In this document: in pieces, positions 54,607 through 62,891 of the stretch
Layout: each line of letters opens with the position of its first letter
How positions within the stretch are numbered: position 1 is the stretch's first letter
Source of the DNA: Acetobacter tropicalis
GTDB taxonomy: Bacteria; Pseudomonadota; Alphaproteobacteria; Acetobacterales; Acetobacteraceae
Reading direction: 5' to 3'
Assembly (NCBI RefSeq): GCF_001580915.1
Contig: NZ_LHZQ01000214.1
Coordinates: forward strand, 1-64,000
Length of the DNA: 64,000 nt
The notes under the pieces: generated by a model
Databases searched by the model: none
What the model was told of the DNA's origin: nothing
The model's input: only the letters and a program-made list of their open reading frames with translations
Program-made: the position numbers and the translations under genes

Positions 54607-56327
54607 ATATCACGCGACAATCTGACAGCCGGACCGGTATTTTTATACATTGTGGCTGTCTGTTTCTGTTGAAATTCTTTCATATCTTTCATTTTTTGCA
54701 GTGCATAGACAGGATTTGTCAAAGCTGTCTGCAATAGCTCTGTATTCTGAGTTTCCTTTATATAATCAAACAACTCAGAAAAATCTTTTTTCGCTTTGAT
54801 ATAGCTCTGGACAGACAGGTCTTCAGCCCATTCTTTTCGCGTTCTTTCACGCCCCGAAACATACAAATCAGCCATATGATTCAGAGAATAATTAAAATGA
54901 TCGTCATTGTTCAGAATATCGAGATTCTTAAAATCGTAACGTAGATTTTTAAGTGCATCATTGAATTCAGATAATGCTTTTCTCGTCGATGAACCATTAA
55001 ACCATAAAGCTTTTTCCTCGTGATATTTGTTCCTGAGCGGTCTCAGGCGGTTTTCATGTTTCTCACGAACGATGATAGGGTTTCTGTCTTTCTCATCCGG
55101 AAATGGCTCTGGTTTAATATGACGCCAGCAGGCCATGAATTTCTGTTCAAGCTCCGCCAGTTTTTTGTGAAATTCTTCCTGAGATGCAAGAGCCTGCTGT
55201 ATCGTCTGACGCGCTTGAATTCTATCGGAATTCTGGCTGTTAACCGCCATTTTCTCATCCGCAGACATCGCGTCCGTTGTCTGGCTGGCATCTTTCGCCA
55301 GATCAGCATGAACATGACCGCCGATAACAGGGGCAGGAGCCGGTTTCCGGGGTTCTGATGGCCGTGTCTGGTCATGGCGGGTATTTGCCGAACTATCAGC
55401 GGAAACGGACTGTGCAGACTTCTCCGGGGATTTTTTCGCTTCAGACGTTACATGCTGAAGCCCATGAACTGGCTCCCGTTTCGTATTCTGGCCATTCATA
55501 TGGAATTCATACTGCTGACTGAATTCCTGCTTTTTCATATTGAAAAGACGATTAGCAGACCCAAGAATATGTTTATCGTGAGTCACAATAATATATGTGT
55601 TGGCCTTGTCCCCCTTTTTGATATGAAGACCCATGTCGTCAAGCTGTTCAATCATCTGGCCGAATGATTCAGACGATATACGCAGGTCTTTTAATGTCTG
55701 TCGAACCTCATTCAGATTGATGCCCCTAACTTTCGAACGTCTGAACTGCTTTTCAGAATATGATGAATCAGGTGCCTCTTTTGGGTCCAATGATGGTGTG
55801 TTTTTTCGAATAGTATCAGCATACGATTTCTGACCAGATTTTTCTAAATCTTTAATGACCGATGCGTTATGCTTTCCGACAACAGGAGCATGGCCGAAAT
55901 CAATCTCAGCAATTCGAGCAATTTTCTCTTCACGTATTTTAGAAAATGATGAATCTAATATTTTTCCATTGGACATCACTTCCGGGAAATATGCGTGATA
56001 ATGCTGATGTGATGCCTTTCTATCTGCTCGTTGCTTTGTGTGTTTTACAATGGTCGCTGTAGCAGGGTCGGTTCTGAATTCATTTGCATACATCCGCACG
56101 ACTTCAAGTGCCTGCTGGTCGGTCATATCCTCATATGATGATATTTTTACATGTCGAACCGCATACTGAGAACCGACTGCTTTAGCTCTACCGAGTTCAG
56201 ACCGGACATCAAATTCAGAACCTTGAAGAACCTCTATATTCTCATTGTCAGAACCATGAAAAACATGCCTACAGGTCGATGACATGCCTTGGCTTGATGT
56301 TTTCAATCGTGCTGACTTCACTATCAT
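54603..56327 (-). CDS. mobA: Relaxase for mobilization (MOB type)
   Basis: The 574-residue protein has a relaxase domain in the first 270 residues with the HxH metal motif HQHYH at 107-111 (SHQHYHAYFPEV). This fits MOBP/MOBQ-like nickases of mobilizable plasmids. The rest is helical and charged, without helicase or primase motifs that I recognise. It follows the MobC-like gene by 8 bases. It should nick oriT and pilot the strand through a helper conjugation system, none of which lies in the window. Confidence 0.78.
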   Translation of the reverse strand: MIVKSARLKTSSQGMSSTCRHVFHGSDNENIEVLQGSEFDVRSELGRAKAVGSQYAVRHVKISSYEDMTDQQALEVVRMYANEFRTDPATATIVKHTKQRADRKASHQHYHAYFPEVMSNGKILDSSFSKIREEKIARIAEIDFGHAPVVGKHNASVIKDLEKSGQKSYADTIRKNTPSLDPKEAPDSSYSEKQFRRSKVRGINLNEVRQTLKDLRISSESFGQMIEQLDDMGLHIKKGDKANTYIIVTHDKHILGSANRLFNMKKQEFSQQYEFHMNGQNTKREPVHGLQHVTSEAKKSPEKSAQSVSADSSANTRHDQTRPSEPRKPAPAPVIGGHVHADLAKDASQTTDAMSADEKMAVNSQNSDRIQARQTIQQALASQEEFHKKLAELEQKFMACWRHIKPEPFPDEKDRNPIIVREKHENRLRPLRNKYHEEKALWFNGSSTRKALSEFNDALKNLRYDFKNLDILNNDDHFNYSLNHMADLYVSGRERTRKEWAEDLSVQSYIKAKKDFSELFDYIKETQNTELLQTALTNPVYALQKMKDMKEFQQKQTATMYKNTGPAVRLSRDI

Positions 56328-56335
56328 AGAAAAAA

Positions 56336-56680
56336 CTACCGGCGGATAGTCGCAATCATGCTATCAATGTCAGACAGAATTTTCAGACATTGTTTCATGT
56401 TGTCATTCGCATCATTGTAGCCCTGACCACCATTCAGACGATGGGCAATCTGATTCAGATTGTTGCCTACCCGACTGACTTCTTCTCTTGTTGATTTCAA
56501 TTCCGTGAGTAACGAAATCTTATCCCGGCTCAACATCGGCTCAGAATTCATCAGACTGCGAAAGTAGTTTGCAAGCGTCTTATATCCGGCCTGACGGGCT
56601 GATGAGTTCCATGATTGTAATTCATCTCGTGAGGCACGGACTGATAATCTTGTTTGTGTTCTGTTCAAATTCGGCTTCAT
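56336..56680 (-). CDS. mobC: MobC-like relaxosome accessory protein
   Basis: I choose the ATG at 56680 (MKPNLNRTQTRLSVRAS), after TTGAGGATAATTATT. The 114-residue protein has a ribbon-helix-helix-like N-terminus and VGNNLNQIAHRLN, the hallmark of bacterial MobC proteins. MobC helps the relaxase open oriT. It is directly upstream of the relaxase, and a large dyad upstream is the candidate oriT. Confidence 0.85.
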   Translation of the reverse strand: MKPNLNRTQTRLSVRASRDELQSWNSSARQAGYKTLANYFRSLMNSEPMLSRDKISLLTELKSTREEVSRVGNNLNQIAHRLNGGQGYNDANDNMKQCLKILSDIDSMIATIRR

Positions 56681-56725
56681 AATAATTATCCTCAAATTGT
56701 AGAATTCTAAAAGCGGGTCCACGGG

Positions 56726-56790
56726 TGCAACCCTGGCCAGATGGCATTGGATAACCCTGAAAGGGGTAGCCGGATGCCACCTCTGGCATT
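56726..56790. other. Candidate oriT dyad upstream of mobC
   Basis: CCAGATGGCAT (56737-56747) pairs with ATGCCA and TCTGG (56774-56786, with a 2-base bulge), enclosing a smaller CCC/GGG stem, and GGGT-GCA-ACCC lies just before. Such clustered dyads next to mobC suit an origin of transfer. The nick site cannot be assigned from sequence. Confidence 0.5.
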
Positions 56791-56854
56791 ATTATAATAC
56801 TGTTTTCACATACCAATGAATTAAACAGACATACATGATGTAATATAGGGAATT

Positions 56855-56937
56855 TATACCGGTGCCATACCGGTATAACAACGGTATAAATATTGACACG
56901 GAAGGCTCTTTGTGGTATATAATAGAACATATACCGG
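56855..56937 (+). promoter_or_regulatory. TATACCGG operator array around a sigma-70 promoter
   Basis: Half-sites TATACCGG or its complement occur at 56855-56862, in the palindrome ATACCGGTAT at 56867-56876, at 56882-56888 (CGGTATA) and at 56931-56937. They surround a promoter with TTGACA at 56893-56898 and TATAAT at 56918-56923 (19-base spacing; TATATA at 17). A dimeric repressor probably binds here. Confidence 0.65.
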
Positions 56938-56947
56938 AGCAATAAAA

Positions 56948-57202
56948 ATGAGTGCTTACATTCTCAACAGAATTGCAGAAATAGAAAAAGAACGGGCTGA
57001 CCGCATTCAGTCATATCGTGATGCCTGCTCTGCTACGTCGCACAGACAGCTTTTTAATAAGTTAAACGAAGATATCGACCGTCAGGCACAGGGATTGACG
57101 GGAACAAGACGTGCTGAATATGAAGCCATGAAATCTCGGAAACTGGCTGAGGCTGACGCAAGAGACCGAGAGAATGAAGCCTTCTGGGATGCGCTCGTAT
57201 AA
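56948..57202 (+). CDS. Hypothetical coiled-coil protein
   Basis: The 84-residue protein starts at 56948 with GGAG 8 bases upstream, just below a strong promoter. It is almost entirely charged helix (ILNRIAEIEKERADRIQSYR; TGTRRAEYEAMKSRKLAEAD). No DNA-binding fold is recognised. It is divergent from mobC and may be a relaxosome or regulator component. Function unknown. Confidence 0.65.
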   Translation: MSAYILNRIAEIEKERADRIQSYRDACSATSHRQLFNKLNEDIDRQAQGLTGTRRAEYEAMKSRKLAEADARDRENEAFWDALV

Positions 57203-57219
57203 TAGTGCATCCGTATAGT

Positions 57220-58023
57220 TTACATCGTCATATCTTTTGATGATTTCTGTTTCTGAATGATGTTGCCGTCAGGCGCAACATCAATTTTATCGAGCATGTC
57301 TTTTAATTGATTCCTGTCGATAGTCGATACTTTCTTTTTAAAGCTATCAGATTTATCAGATGACATGATCGCTTTGAATTTGCGAACGCAGTCACGAGCA
57401 TCAAGGGCTTCCGGGCGGTTTTCCCATTCACTGAGTTCATTTTTCCGCCTCTCGTTACACATGACAATAGCAGTTTCTAAATTGTCCCTGAGCGAACCGT
57501 CTGAATTAATGACTTGCATGAGTTCATTTTGCTCATAATCAATTTCAAGCTCTCTTATCTGGTCGTCAGTAAGCATTGGACGATAAGGAGAAACAGAACC
57601 AACAAGACCAAAAGCATGAAGAATATTGTCCGCAATGAACCGACAGCATTCTAAAATTTGCGCTGATACTTTTTTCATTGCTTCGACAAGTTCAGGCGGA
57701 ACCGGAACCTCCCCAGGAACAGCCATTTCCTGCCATTTCTTCATACGCTCCATGCGTTGCTCATTAATGCTCTGCTCAAGCTCAGCACGTTGCTTCTTAA
57801 AAGCGTTCAGCTTCTCAGTAGCGGGATTAACAGTGTTGAAAATATCGTGCCTGATTTTTTCCATGTCTAAATCTTTGGCTTTAATCGTCGGATGAGGCTT
57901 GTTAATCTCTCGTGTCATCTCAGATAAGAAAGAATCAGCAACGAGATTAAATGACTTTTCAGTTCTATCTTCATCAGTCATGCTTTCTCTTCGTCTCATT
58001 CTATTTAATACATTGGGTGTCAT
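57220..58023 (-). CDS. Hypothetical helical protein
   Basis: The 267-residue protein has no recognised domain. It has a long coiled-coil segment (about 50-105, with EKLNAFKKQRAELEQSINEQ), a central hydrophobic patch (about 125-142, ILECCRFIADNILHAFGLVG) and a charged C-terminus. The start follows AAGGATATATTTGAA. It is convergent with the 84-residue gene and isolated by a long noncoding region on its upstream side. Confidence 0.6.
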   Translation of the reverse strand: MTPNVLNRMRRRESMTDEDRTEKSFNLVADSFLSEMTREINKPHPTIKAKDLDMEKIRHDIFNTVNPATEKLNAFKKQRAELEQSINEQRMERMKKWQEMAVPGEVPVPPELVEAMKKVSAQILECCRFIADNILHAFGLVGSVSPYRPMLTDDQIRELEIDYEQNELMQVINSDGSLRDNLETAIVMCNERRKNELSEWENRPEALDARDCVRKFKAIMSSDKSDSFKKKVSTIDRNQLKDMLDKIDVAPDGNIIQKQKSSKDMTM

Positions 58024-58668
58024 TTCAAATATATCCTTATAATTACTTATATTATAGCAAATATATCAGAATAAAATGACATATATTTTCGTGATACACA
58101 TAATTCTATATTTTCGTGTGACACAAAATAAATAACAGATATTAATATATAACATATCAGATATGCAATATACGCATATCTGTTTTTCGTTTGCATTATG
58201 CAAATAAAAGCAAATTTTTAAGTTAAATTGCGCGTAATGTTTTCCAAAATTGCGCCGAAAATCGAGGGAACAAAATACCGGCAGGTAGCTAAAAATATTG
58301 GTCATTTTTGGCTGATTTCTGCGGTTTTTTGTGCTTTTACACCCAGGTTGTCCGGGAAAAATCAGGTTTAATTTTCGTAATGTTGCGCGGAAATATCTGA
58401 AAAATGCGCCGAAAACTATGCTCTCAGATGCGATTACAGAGGCAAAAATATTTTGGCAATACTATAAGTCAGGGGGTGCCTTTTGGGTGCTGAAATCGCG
58501 TTTAAATGAGTGTATATACAAAAACGGGAAAACGTATATACAAAAAACAGCTCCGAGAGGGTGTGGGTGTTTTGCTTCAAGAGGTAATATCCGAAGCAAA
58601 GGAAAACAAAAAAAAGCCAGCCATATTATAGGGCCGACTTATATACTTAATCTATTGATAAATATAGA
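58024..58668. other. A+T-rich noncoding region with repeats
   Basis: The 645 bases contain no supported gene. Direct repeats are TATATTTTCGTG (58082 and 58107), CGTAATGTT (58233 and 58376), TGCGCCGAAAA (58251 and 58404) and GTATATAC (58512 and 58534, 22 bases apart). Inverted repeats are CAGATATGC/GCATATCTG (58158-58166 with 58174-58182, followed by T5) and TTTGCA/TGCAAA (58190-58204). It may contain the replication origin or promoter controls. Confidence 0.5.
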
Positions 58669-58989
58669 TTAAATTCGCTTCGGGCGGTAATGTTTTAAGC
58701 ACTCTTGTATTTGTTCGGCTGTTGGATTGATATTGTGACGTTCATCATGTCGATTGTTGAACAGATAATCATTGCCTCGTGACTCTTTAAATCTGTTTCC
58801 GAGTCCTTTGCCGAAAATGCGACGGCATAATTCATTCTTTTGATTTATCGACAATAACTCGAACTCGTCTTTGAATACTGATTTCAAAGCATTTAGCTTT
58901 GCTTCTGCTCTTCTGCGTCTCGTCTGTGCTGATTTAATTCCGCCCAGACGACCGGACTTTATTTTTTGTTCTGTAAAATCATCTGCCAT
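58669..58989 (-). CDS. Hypothetical basic protein
   Basis: The 106-residue protein has an Arg/Lys-rich N-terminus (KSGRLGGIKSAQTRRRRAEA) and a helical remainder with His/Asn-rich C-terminus. It has no recognised family; the basic helix could bind nucleic acid. The 14 bases ACAGGAGTTATTAC before its start are identical to those before the gene at 54154, suggesting shared translation control or a duplicated leader. Confidence 0.6.
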   Translation of the reverse strand: MADDFTEQKIKSGRLGGIKSAQTRRRRAEAKLNALKSVFKDEFELLSINQKNELCRRIFGKGLGNRFKESRGNDYLFNNRHDERHNINPTAEQIQECLKHYRPKRI

Positions 58990-59100
58990 AGTAATAACTC
59001 CTGTTCTGCTTCGACATGCGATGTCTGAAGCAGAGTTATATTAGCATATTCTTATGAATATATTTTGTTATTGATATAATTATATAGGAGAATTATCAAT

Positions 59101-59316
59101 ATGATTAAAATAATAGATTTCAATCCAGAAACCAGAGAGTTCATTGAACTCACTCCAGACAATGAAGAATATCATTCATTTTGGTATGAAACATCTGATT
59201 ATCTCATATGGCGTTTGAAACTTCTGGAAAACCAGAAGGCTCACACAAATGAAGAACAGAACGAAATCAAAGAAATAGAGAGAATACTAAAAGATACATA
59301 CCCCATGACGTTCTGA
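59101..59316 (+). CDS. Hypothetical small acidic protein
   Basis: The 71-residue protein starts after ATAGGAGAATTATCAAT. It has FNPETREFIELTPDNEEYHS and a charged helix (about 45-66). It carries no signal peptide or known domain. It lies upstream of the resolvase in the same direction, with a 188-base gap containing a 20-base palindrome. Confidence 0.55.
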   Translation: MIKIIDFNPETREFIELTPDNEEYHSFWYETSDYLIWRLKLLENQKAHTNEEQNEIKEIERILKDTYPMTF

Positions 59317-59375
59317 TATTGGTTATTCTTCGGCACGTAATGTCTGAAGCATAATAACCGCAGACCGATTCCGTT

Positions 59376-59395
59376 CCGAATAGAGTTCTATTCGG
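59376..59395. repeat. 20-base palindrome between small ORF and resolvase
   Basis: CCGAATAGA and TCTATTCGG are separated by GT and form a perfect 9-bp dyad. Its place upstream of a serine recombinase suggests a recombinase binding site (res subsite) or terminator. Confidence 0.6.
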
Positions 59396-59473
59396 GGCAG
59401 TTCCGCCATTTTTACATACACAAGAGAAGCCAACGTCCCCGGCGTTCCAAAAACCGTGACCGAAATTGATACA

Positions 59474-59509
59474 ATCATTTTGACCATATTTCAGGAGGGT
59501 CAAAATGAT
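59474..59509. promoter_or_regulatory. 12-bp inverted repeat spanning the resolvase start
   Basis: ATCATTTTGACC (59474-59485) is exactly complementary to GGTCAAAATGAT (59498-59509). The 12-base loop holds AGGAG, and the ATG at 59505 lies in the right arm. In DNA it could be an operator for the recombinase; in RNA it would mask the start codon. Confidence 0.65.
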
Positions 59510-60113
59510 TTACGGATATTGCCGGGTATCAACCCATAAAAAAGATGAAAATGGAGAATACGTCCAAACAACCGACCTGCAAAGAGATGCTTTGCTGTCC
59601 GCTGGTGTGGATGCCCGCAACATCTATGAAGACAGAATAAGCGGGACAACAGCAAGCAGACCGGGATTAGATGAACTTCTGAGCCATGTGCAGGATGGTG
59701 ATACTGTTCTGGTCTGGAAACTCGACAGACTGGGAAGGTCAACAAGGAACCTTCTGGAACTCGCGGAAAATCTGAAAAGCAAGGGCGTTAATATCAGAAG
59801 CCTGCAAGACGGTATCGACACGTCTGGCAAGTTTGGTAGCTTCCTACTCACTATCCTGGGTGCGTGTGCGGAATTGGAACGCGAAAATATCCGCGAAAGA
59901 GTGACCGCAGGAATTGCAACAGCGGTGGCAAATGGTGGACGCATTGGAAGGCGGAAGGCTTTGAACCCTTACGCAAGGCAGGAAGTCGTCTCAGCTTTTC
60001 TTACCGGGAAAACAATCAGTCAACTGGCAAAAATCCACCGCGTAGGTAGAGCCACTATCCACAGAGTTTTGACAGAAGCAGGTGTGTCAGCTTCATCCCG
60101 GCCAGTCATGTGA
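59505..60113 (+). CDS. Serine recombinase (resolvase/invertase family)
   Basis: The 202-residue enzyme has the catalytic Ser in GYCRVSTHKK (about residue 9), the conserved DRLGRSTRNLLEL helix (74-86), and a C-terminal helix-turn-helix (about 168-190, TISQLAKIHRVGRATIHRVL). It probably resolves multimers or inverts a short segment. An inverted repeat spans its start, and a 9-bp hairpin (60108-60129) overlaps its stop. Confidence 0.9.
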   Translation: MIYGYCRVSTHKKDENGEYVQTTDLQRDALLSAGVDARNIYEDRISGTTASRPGLDELLSHVQDGDTVLVWKLDRLGRSTRNLLELAENLKSKGVNIRSLQDGIDTSGKFGSFLLTILGACAELERENIRERVTAGIATAVANGGRIGRRKALNPYARQEVVSAFLTGKTISQLAKIHRVGRATIHRVLTEAGVSASSRPVM

Positions 60114-60129
60114 CGCTACTGCGTCACAT
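60108..60129. terminator. Hairpin at the resolvase stop
   Basis: ATGTGACGC (60108-60116) pairs with GCGTCACAT (60121-60129) over a 4-base loop. It lies between convergent genes and may end both transcripts. No T-run is present. Confidence 0.5.
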
Positions 60130-60145
60130 ATATAAAGCTACTATG

Positions 60146-61156
60146 TTATAACGACTTTGGCACGAATCTTGATTGGCCATCTATGGTCTCTATTGTTCCG
60201 ACAAGGATATCTCCTATAAACTCATTTTTTCTATAATTTTCGGCGATAGCTTCAATGGAAACCGTATTTTGATCAGGAATAAGAGACATTAACTCCCTTC
60301 CTGGAATAGAAAGATTGAATCCATCAGCTTGCGGAGTAAATTTAAAAGCGCTTTGTTTATCTTTCAGCTTGATCAGAATTGCACCGCTCGCATAAGCGTG
60401 AACCGCATAACCAGCCTCAAGAAAGCCAAAACTCCTCGGCCCCATTTCGGTCGTTATCCGCACAGAGGACAACAGATTGGCATGGGATAGGAGTTGATCG
60501 TGCGATAAAGAATCCGTACAAACCCAGTTACTTGAAATCAGGTAGGGCTTTATAAAAAGCATTGATTCAATGATATTTTTATCCAGAACATCTGCGATTG
60601 AGAGTGCAATGCGAGAAACACTCCCTGGCTTCCTGATTTCGCCCGCCAGTATCCTTGCCATCATGTCTTGAAGTTCTTCAGACGATGCCTTCTCAGCAAC
60701 ACCTTCAAATGATCGCATGAAATCTTCAGATGGCGTGGAAGCTTCTTCAGGAACACCCCCGTCAGAAAGATGCTCCAGTGTTTTTCTGGCTATATTTTCT
60801 CGTGTCGCCTGTTTCTTCTCAACAATAGTTTCCGCGTAAGATTCCGCTCTAATTTTTAGAGATGGACTTTCTGAGACCGCTTTGCCCGCTTCGTCCGTAA
60901 ATTTTTGGACAACCTGACGCTCTGACGCCCCCTGCGCCTCAATCATAAGTTTTTTGTTATGTAACCAAGCTTCTGGCAAATCAAAGGAACCAGATATAAG
61001 ACGGGATATGCCTTCTCTGACTGGCTTATAGGCCCATAAACCGGACATAACTGCAATTAATGGATGTCCCTGATCCAGAAACCAGAGTGCGCTTGCTCCG
61101 ATACCTCCAGACACAACAGCACCGTTACCCGCCAGCTTTTCTTTTTTCTCGGACAT
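60146..61156 (-). CDS. DUF2806 domain-containing protein
   Basis: I use the ATG at 61156 (MSEKKEKLAGNG), 336 residues. An N-terminal hydrophobic region (about 10-38, GGIGASALWFLDQGHPLIAV) may touch the membrane. The central EKASSEELQDMMARILAGEI followed by KPGSVSRIALSIADVLDKN is the DUF2806 hallmark. Members often occur in mobile elements and defence-like loci but have no known activity. It is divergent from the restriction endonuclease gene, 129 bases away. Confidence 0.8.
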   Translation of the reverse strand: MSEKKEKLAGNGAVVSGGIGASALWFLDQGHPLIAVMSGLWAYKPVREGISRLISGSFDLPEAWLHNKKLMIEAQGASERQVVQKFTDEAGKAVSESPSLKIRAESYAETIVEKKQATRENIARKTLEHLSDGGVPEEASTPSEDFMRSFEGVAEKASSEELQDMMARILAGEIRKPGSVSRIALSIADVLDKNIIESMLFIKPYLISSNWVCTDSLSHDQLLSHANLLSSVRITTEMGPRSFGFLEAGYAVHAYASGAILIKLKDKQSAFKFTPQADGFNLSIPGRELMSLIPDQNTVSIEAIAENYRKNEFIGDILVGTIETIDGQSRFVPKSL

Positions 61157-61285
61157 GAATTTCCAATTCCTGTGGCTCGTCAATAGTAACAGGAATTTCT
61201 GTGGACCACTATGGTAGGTTGGAGCCTCGTGCCCTTCCGGTTACAGTCGCCAAATGTTGCGTACTGATGGAAACAGGCCGATTCG

Positions 61286-62107
61286 ATGACTGAAAATATA
61301 GATGACCTACCCAAGGTCATCACGATCAATTCCCTTGATAAAGAAGACCGCTCCCTGTTTCCTGATGGCTTCCTTGACCTTTATGAGGTCTATAGTTACC
61401 GTAACGCCGCTCAGATTCTGGCGACAACCTGTAGTGATGATTTCAATGAACTCACCAATACCTTGATGCAGTTTCGGATTTCTCCTGAAGACATCATTGT
61501 TGGCGGTGGCAACAAGTCAAAAATCGCCAAAGGTGTTGAAGACCTCTTTCACCCCTTGGGATGGCGTGAAACGCGCGTCACAGCAGACCTGCTGATCAAT
61601 CGTATTACATATACTGATCCCACCAAAAGGGGTGGGAAAGCTCCGAAGAAAGTCGAACAATATAAAATAGATTCATTCGTTGACGGCCATAAGATTGACT
61701 TCGTTAAGAATAGAATCGCATTCGATATGGAATGGAATTCCAAGGATCAGACATTTGACCGCGATCTTTATGCCCTTCGTAGTTTCTATGAATGCAATAT
61801 TATATCTGCTGGCATCCTGTTAACAAGAAGTGCCGAACTCGTCCCGGCTTTCAACGAACTGCGACAGCGATCTGTTAAAGAGATGAGTGCGGGCAAGTAC
61901 GGAGCCTCCACAACATGGATGGGGAAACTTCGCTACCGCATTGAAGCTGGTCGTGGTGGCGGTTGTCCGATCCTGGCTATTGGCTTCCGTCCATCTTTGA
62001 TCAAGGATTTCGAGCAATGGAAGGAAGCCAATCCTATTCGTCGAGAAGGCAAGGCTATCTCAGTCTCTGATATCGAAAATGAAGACGAAACTGAGAACGA
62101 CGATTAA
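61286..62107 (+). CDS. Type II restriction endonuclease, BglII/BstYI family
   Basis: The 273-residue protein contains the family's catalytic block: Asp in HKIDFVKNRIAFDMEWNSKD, then QTFDRDLYALRSFYECNIIS, and the C-terminal KYGASTTWMGKLRYRIEAGR followed by GGGCPILAIGF. The +9 acidic residue after the first Asp is Asp rather than the usual Glu. BglII cuts AGATCT and BstYI RGATCY, so a GATC-centred site is likely. It ends in a 4-base convergent overlap with the methyltransferase. Confidence 0.88.
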   Translation: MTENIDDLPKVITINSLDKEDRSLFPDGFLDLYEVYSYRNAAQILATTCSDDFNELTNTLMQFRISPEDIIVGGGNKSKIAKGVEDLFHPLGWRETRVTADLLINRITYTDPTKRGGKAPKKVEQYKIDSFVDGHKIDFVKNRIAFDMEWNSKDQTFDRDLYALRSFYECNIISAGILLTRSAELVPAFNELRQRSVKEMSAGKYGASTTWMGKLRYRIEAGRGGGCPILAIGFRPSLIKDFEQWKEANPIRREGKAISVSDIENEDETENDD

Positions 62108-62790
62108 TCACCGGTCCCGGTCAAGGCGTCCCTGACCAACGCCTTGACACCGCGTTCGCTGTGGCTGTTGTGCTTATAAGTTTCCCATGACGGTTCATAC
62201 TCGTCTGCCTGATTTCCCCAGACATTCCATCCTTTCCGAGGACCACGAGCGAACATCTCCAGATAGGGACCGGGGGAACATGACTCTATCAGTTCATACT
62301 GTTCATCCGGCTTCCGGCTGTGCTCACGTTTCCGGGTAGCAATATAATTGACCTGAGTACGTCCCGGCTGAAGGGTTCGAGCATTCTTGCCTCTGACGCC
62401 AAACAGCAGAATTTCCGTCACATTCCGGAAATAGAAACCAACTCCGCGACCGTCAGACCCGCCATCCTTGCGGATTTTATGCCAGATGATGTTGGATTTG
62501 TAGGTGAATCCCCACTCCTGCATTACCCGCAGACCATCCGGAAGCAACGCATTTGGTACCCATAGATACAGGTGAGCTGTGGGAGCAACAATGTCAGCCA
62601 CTGGCAGAGCGCAGATATCGTCCAGCGTCATCGTGGGATAACGACTCAATCTATGATGCTCAGGAGCAACCTTGCCTGTGCGGTTTGTGAACTGCCACGG
62701 AGGATCGGCCAGCACCGTCGCAGGCCGGTTTTTCCCTACGGATTTCAGGAAATCTTCGACAGCGTCCTGCGGGCTGGCAATTTTTGGCAT
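62104..62790 (-). CDS. MT-A70 family adenine DNA methyltransferase
   Basis: The 228-residue protein has the catalytic DPPW motif in TVLADPPWQFTNRTGKV and MT-A70 features (HLYLWVPNALLPDGLRVMQE followed by WGF; YIATRKREHSRKPDEQYELI). It should place N6-methyladenine in the site cut by the adjacent BglII-like enzyme. The pairing of BglII/BstYI-type enzymes with MT-A70 methyltransferases is established. No controller protein gene is seen. Confidence 0.88.
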   Translation of the reverse strand: MPKIASPQDAVEDFLKSVGKNRPATVLADPPWQFTNRTGKVAPEHHRLSRYPTMTLDDICALPVADIVAPTAHLYLWVPNALLPDGLRVMQEWGFTYKSNIIWHKIRKDGGSDGRGVGFYFRNVTEILLFGVRGKNARTLQPGRTQVNYIATRKREHSRKPDEQYELIESCSPGPYLEMFARGPRKGWNVWGNQADEYEPSWETYKHNSHSERGVKALVRDALTGTGD

Positions 62791-62891
62791 GAGGCGCTGT
62801 TCACATTCTGTTCGCGTTAAAACCCTTCATACGACAGGGAGCCGTATGTTTCCACTGTGATAGCGAGGATATGATCTTCCGGCAATTTTTC

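Noticed and set aside
58331-58672. 113-codon plus-strand frame in the noncoding hub
   Set aside because: No ribosome site, basic low-complexity product, and it covers direct repeats and tandem palindromes.
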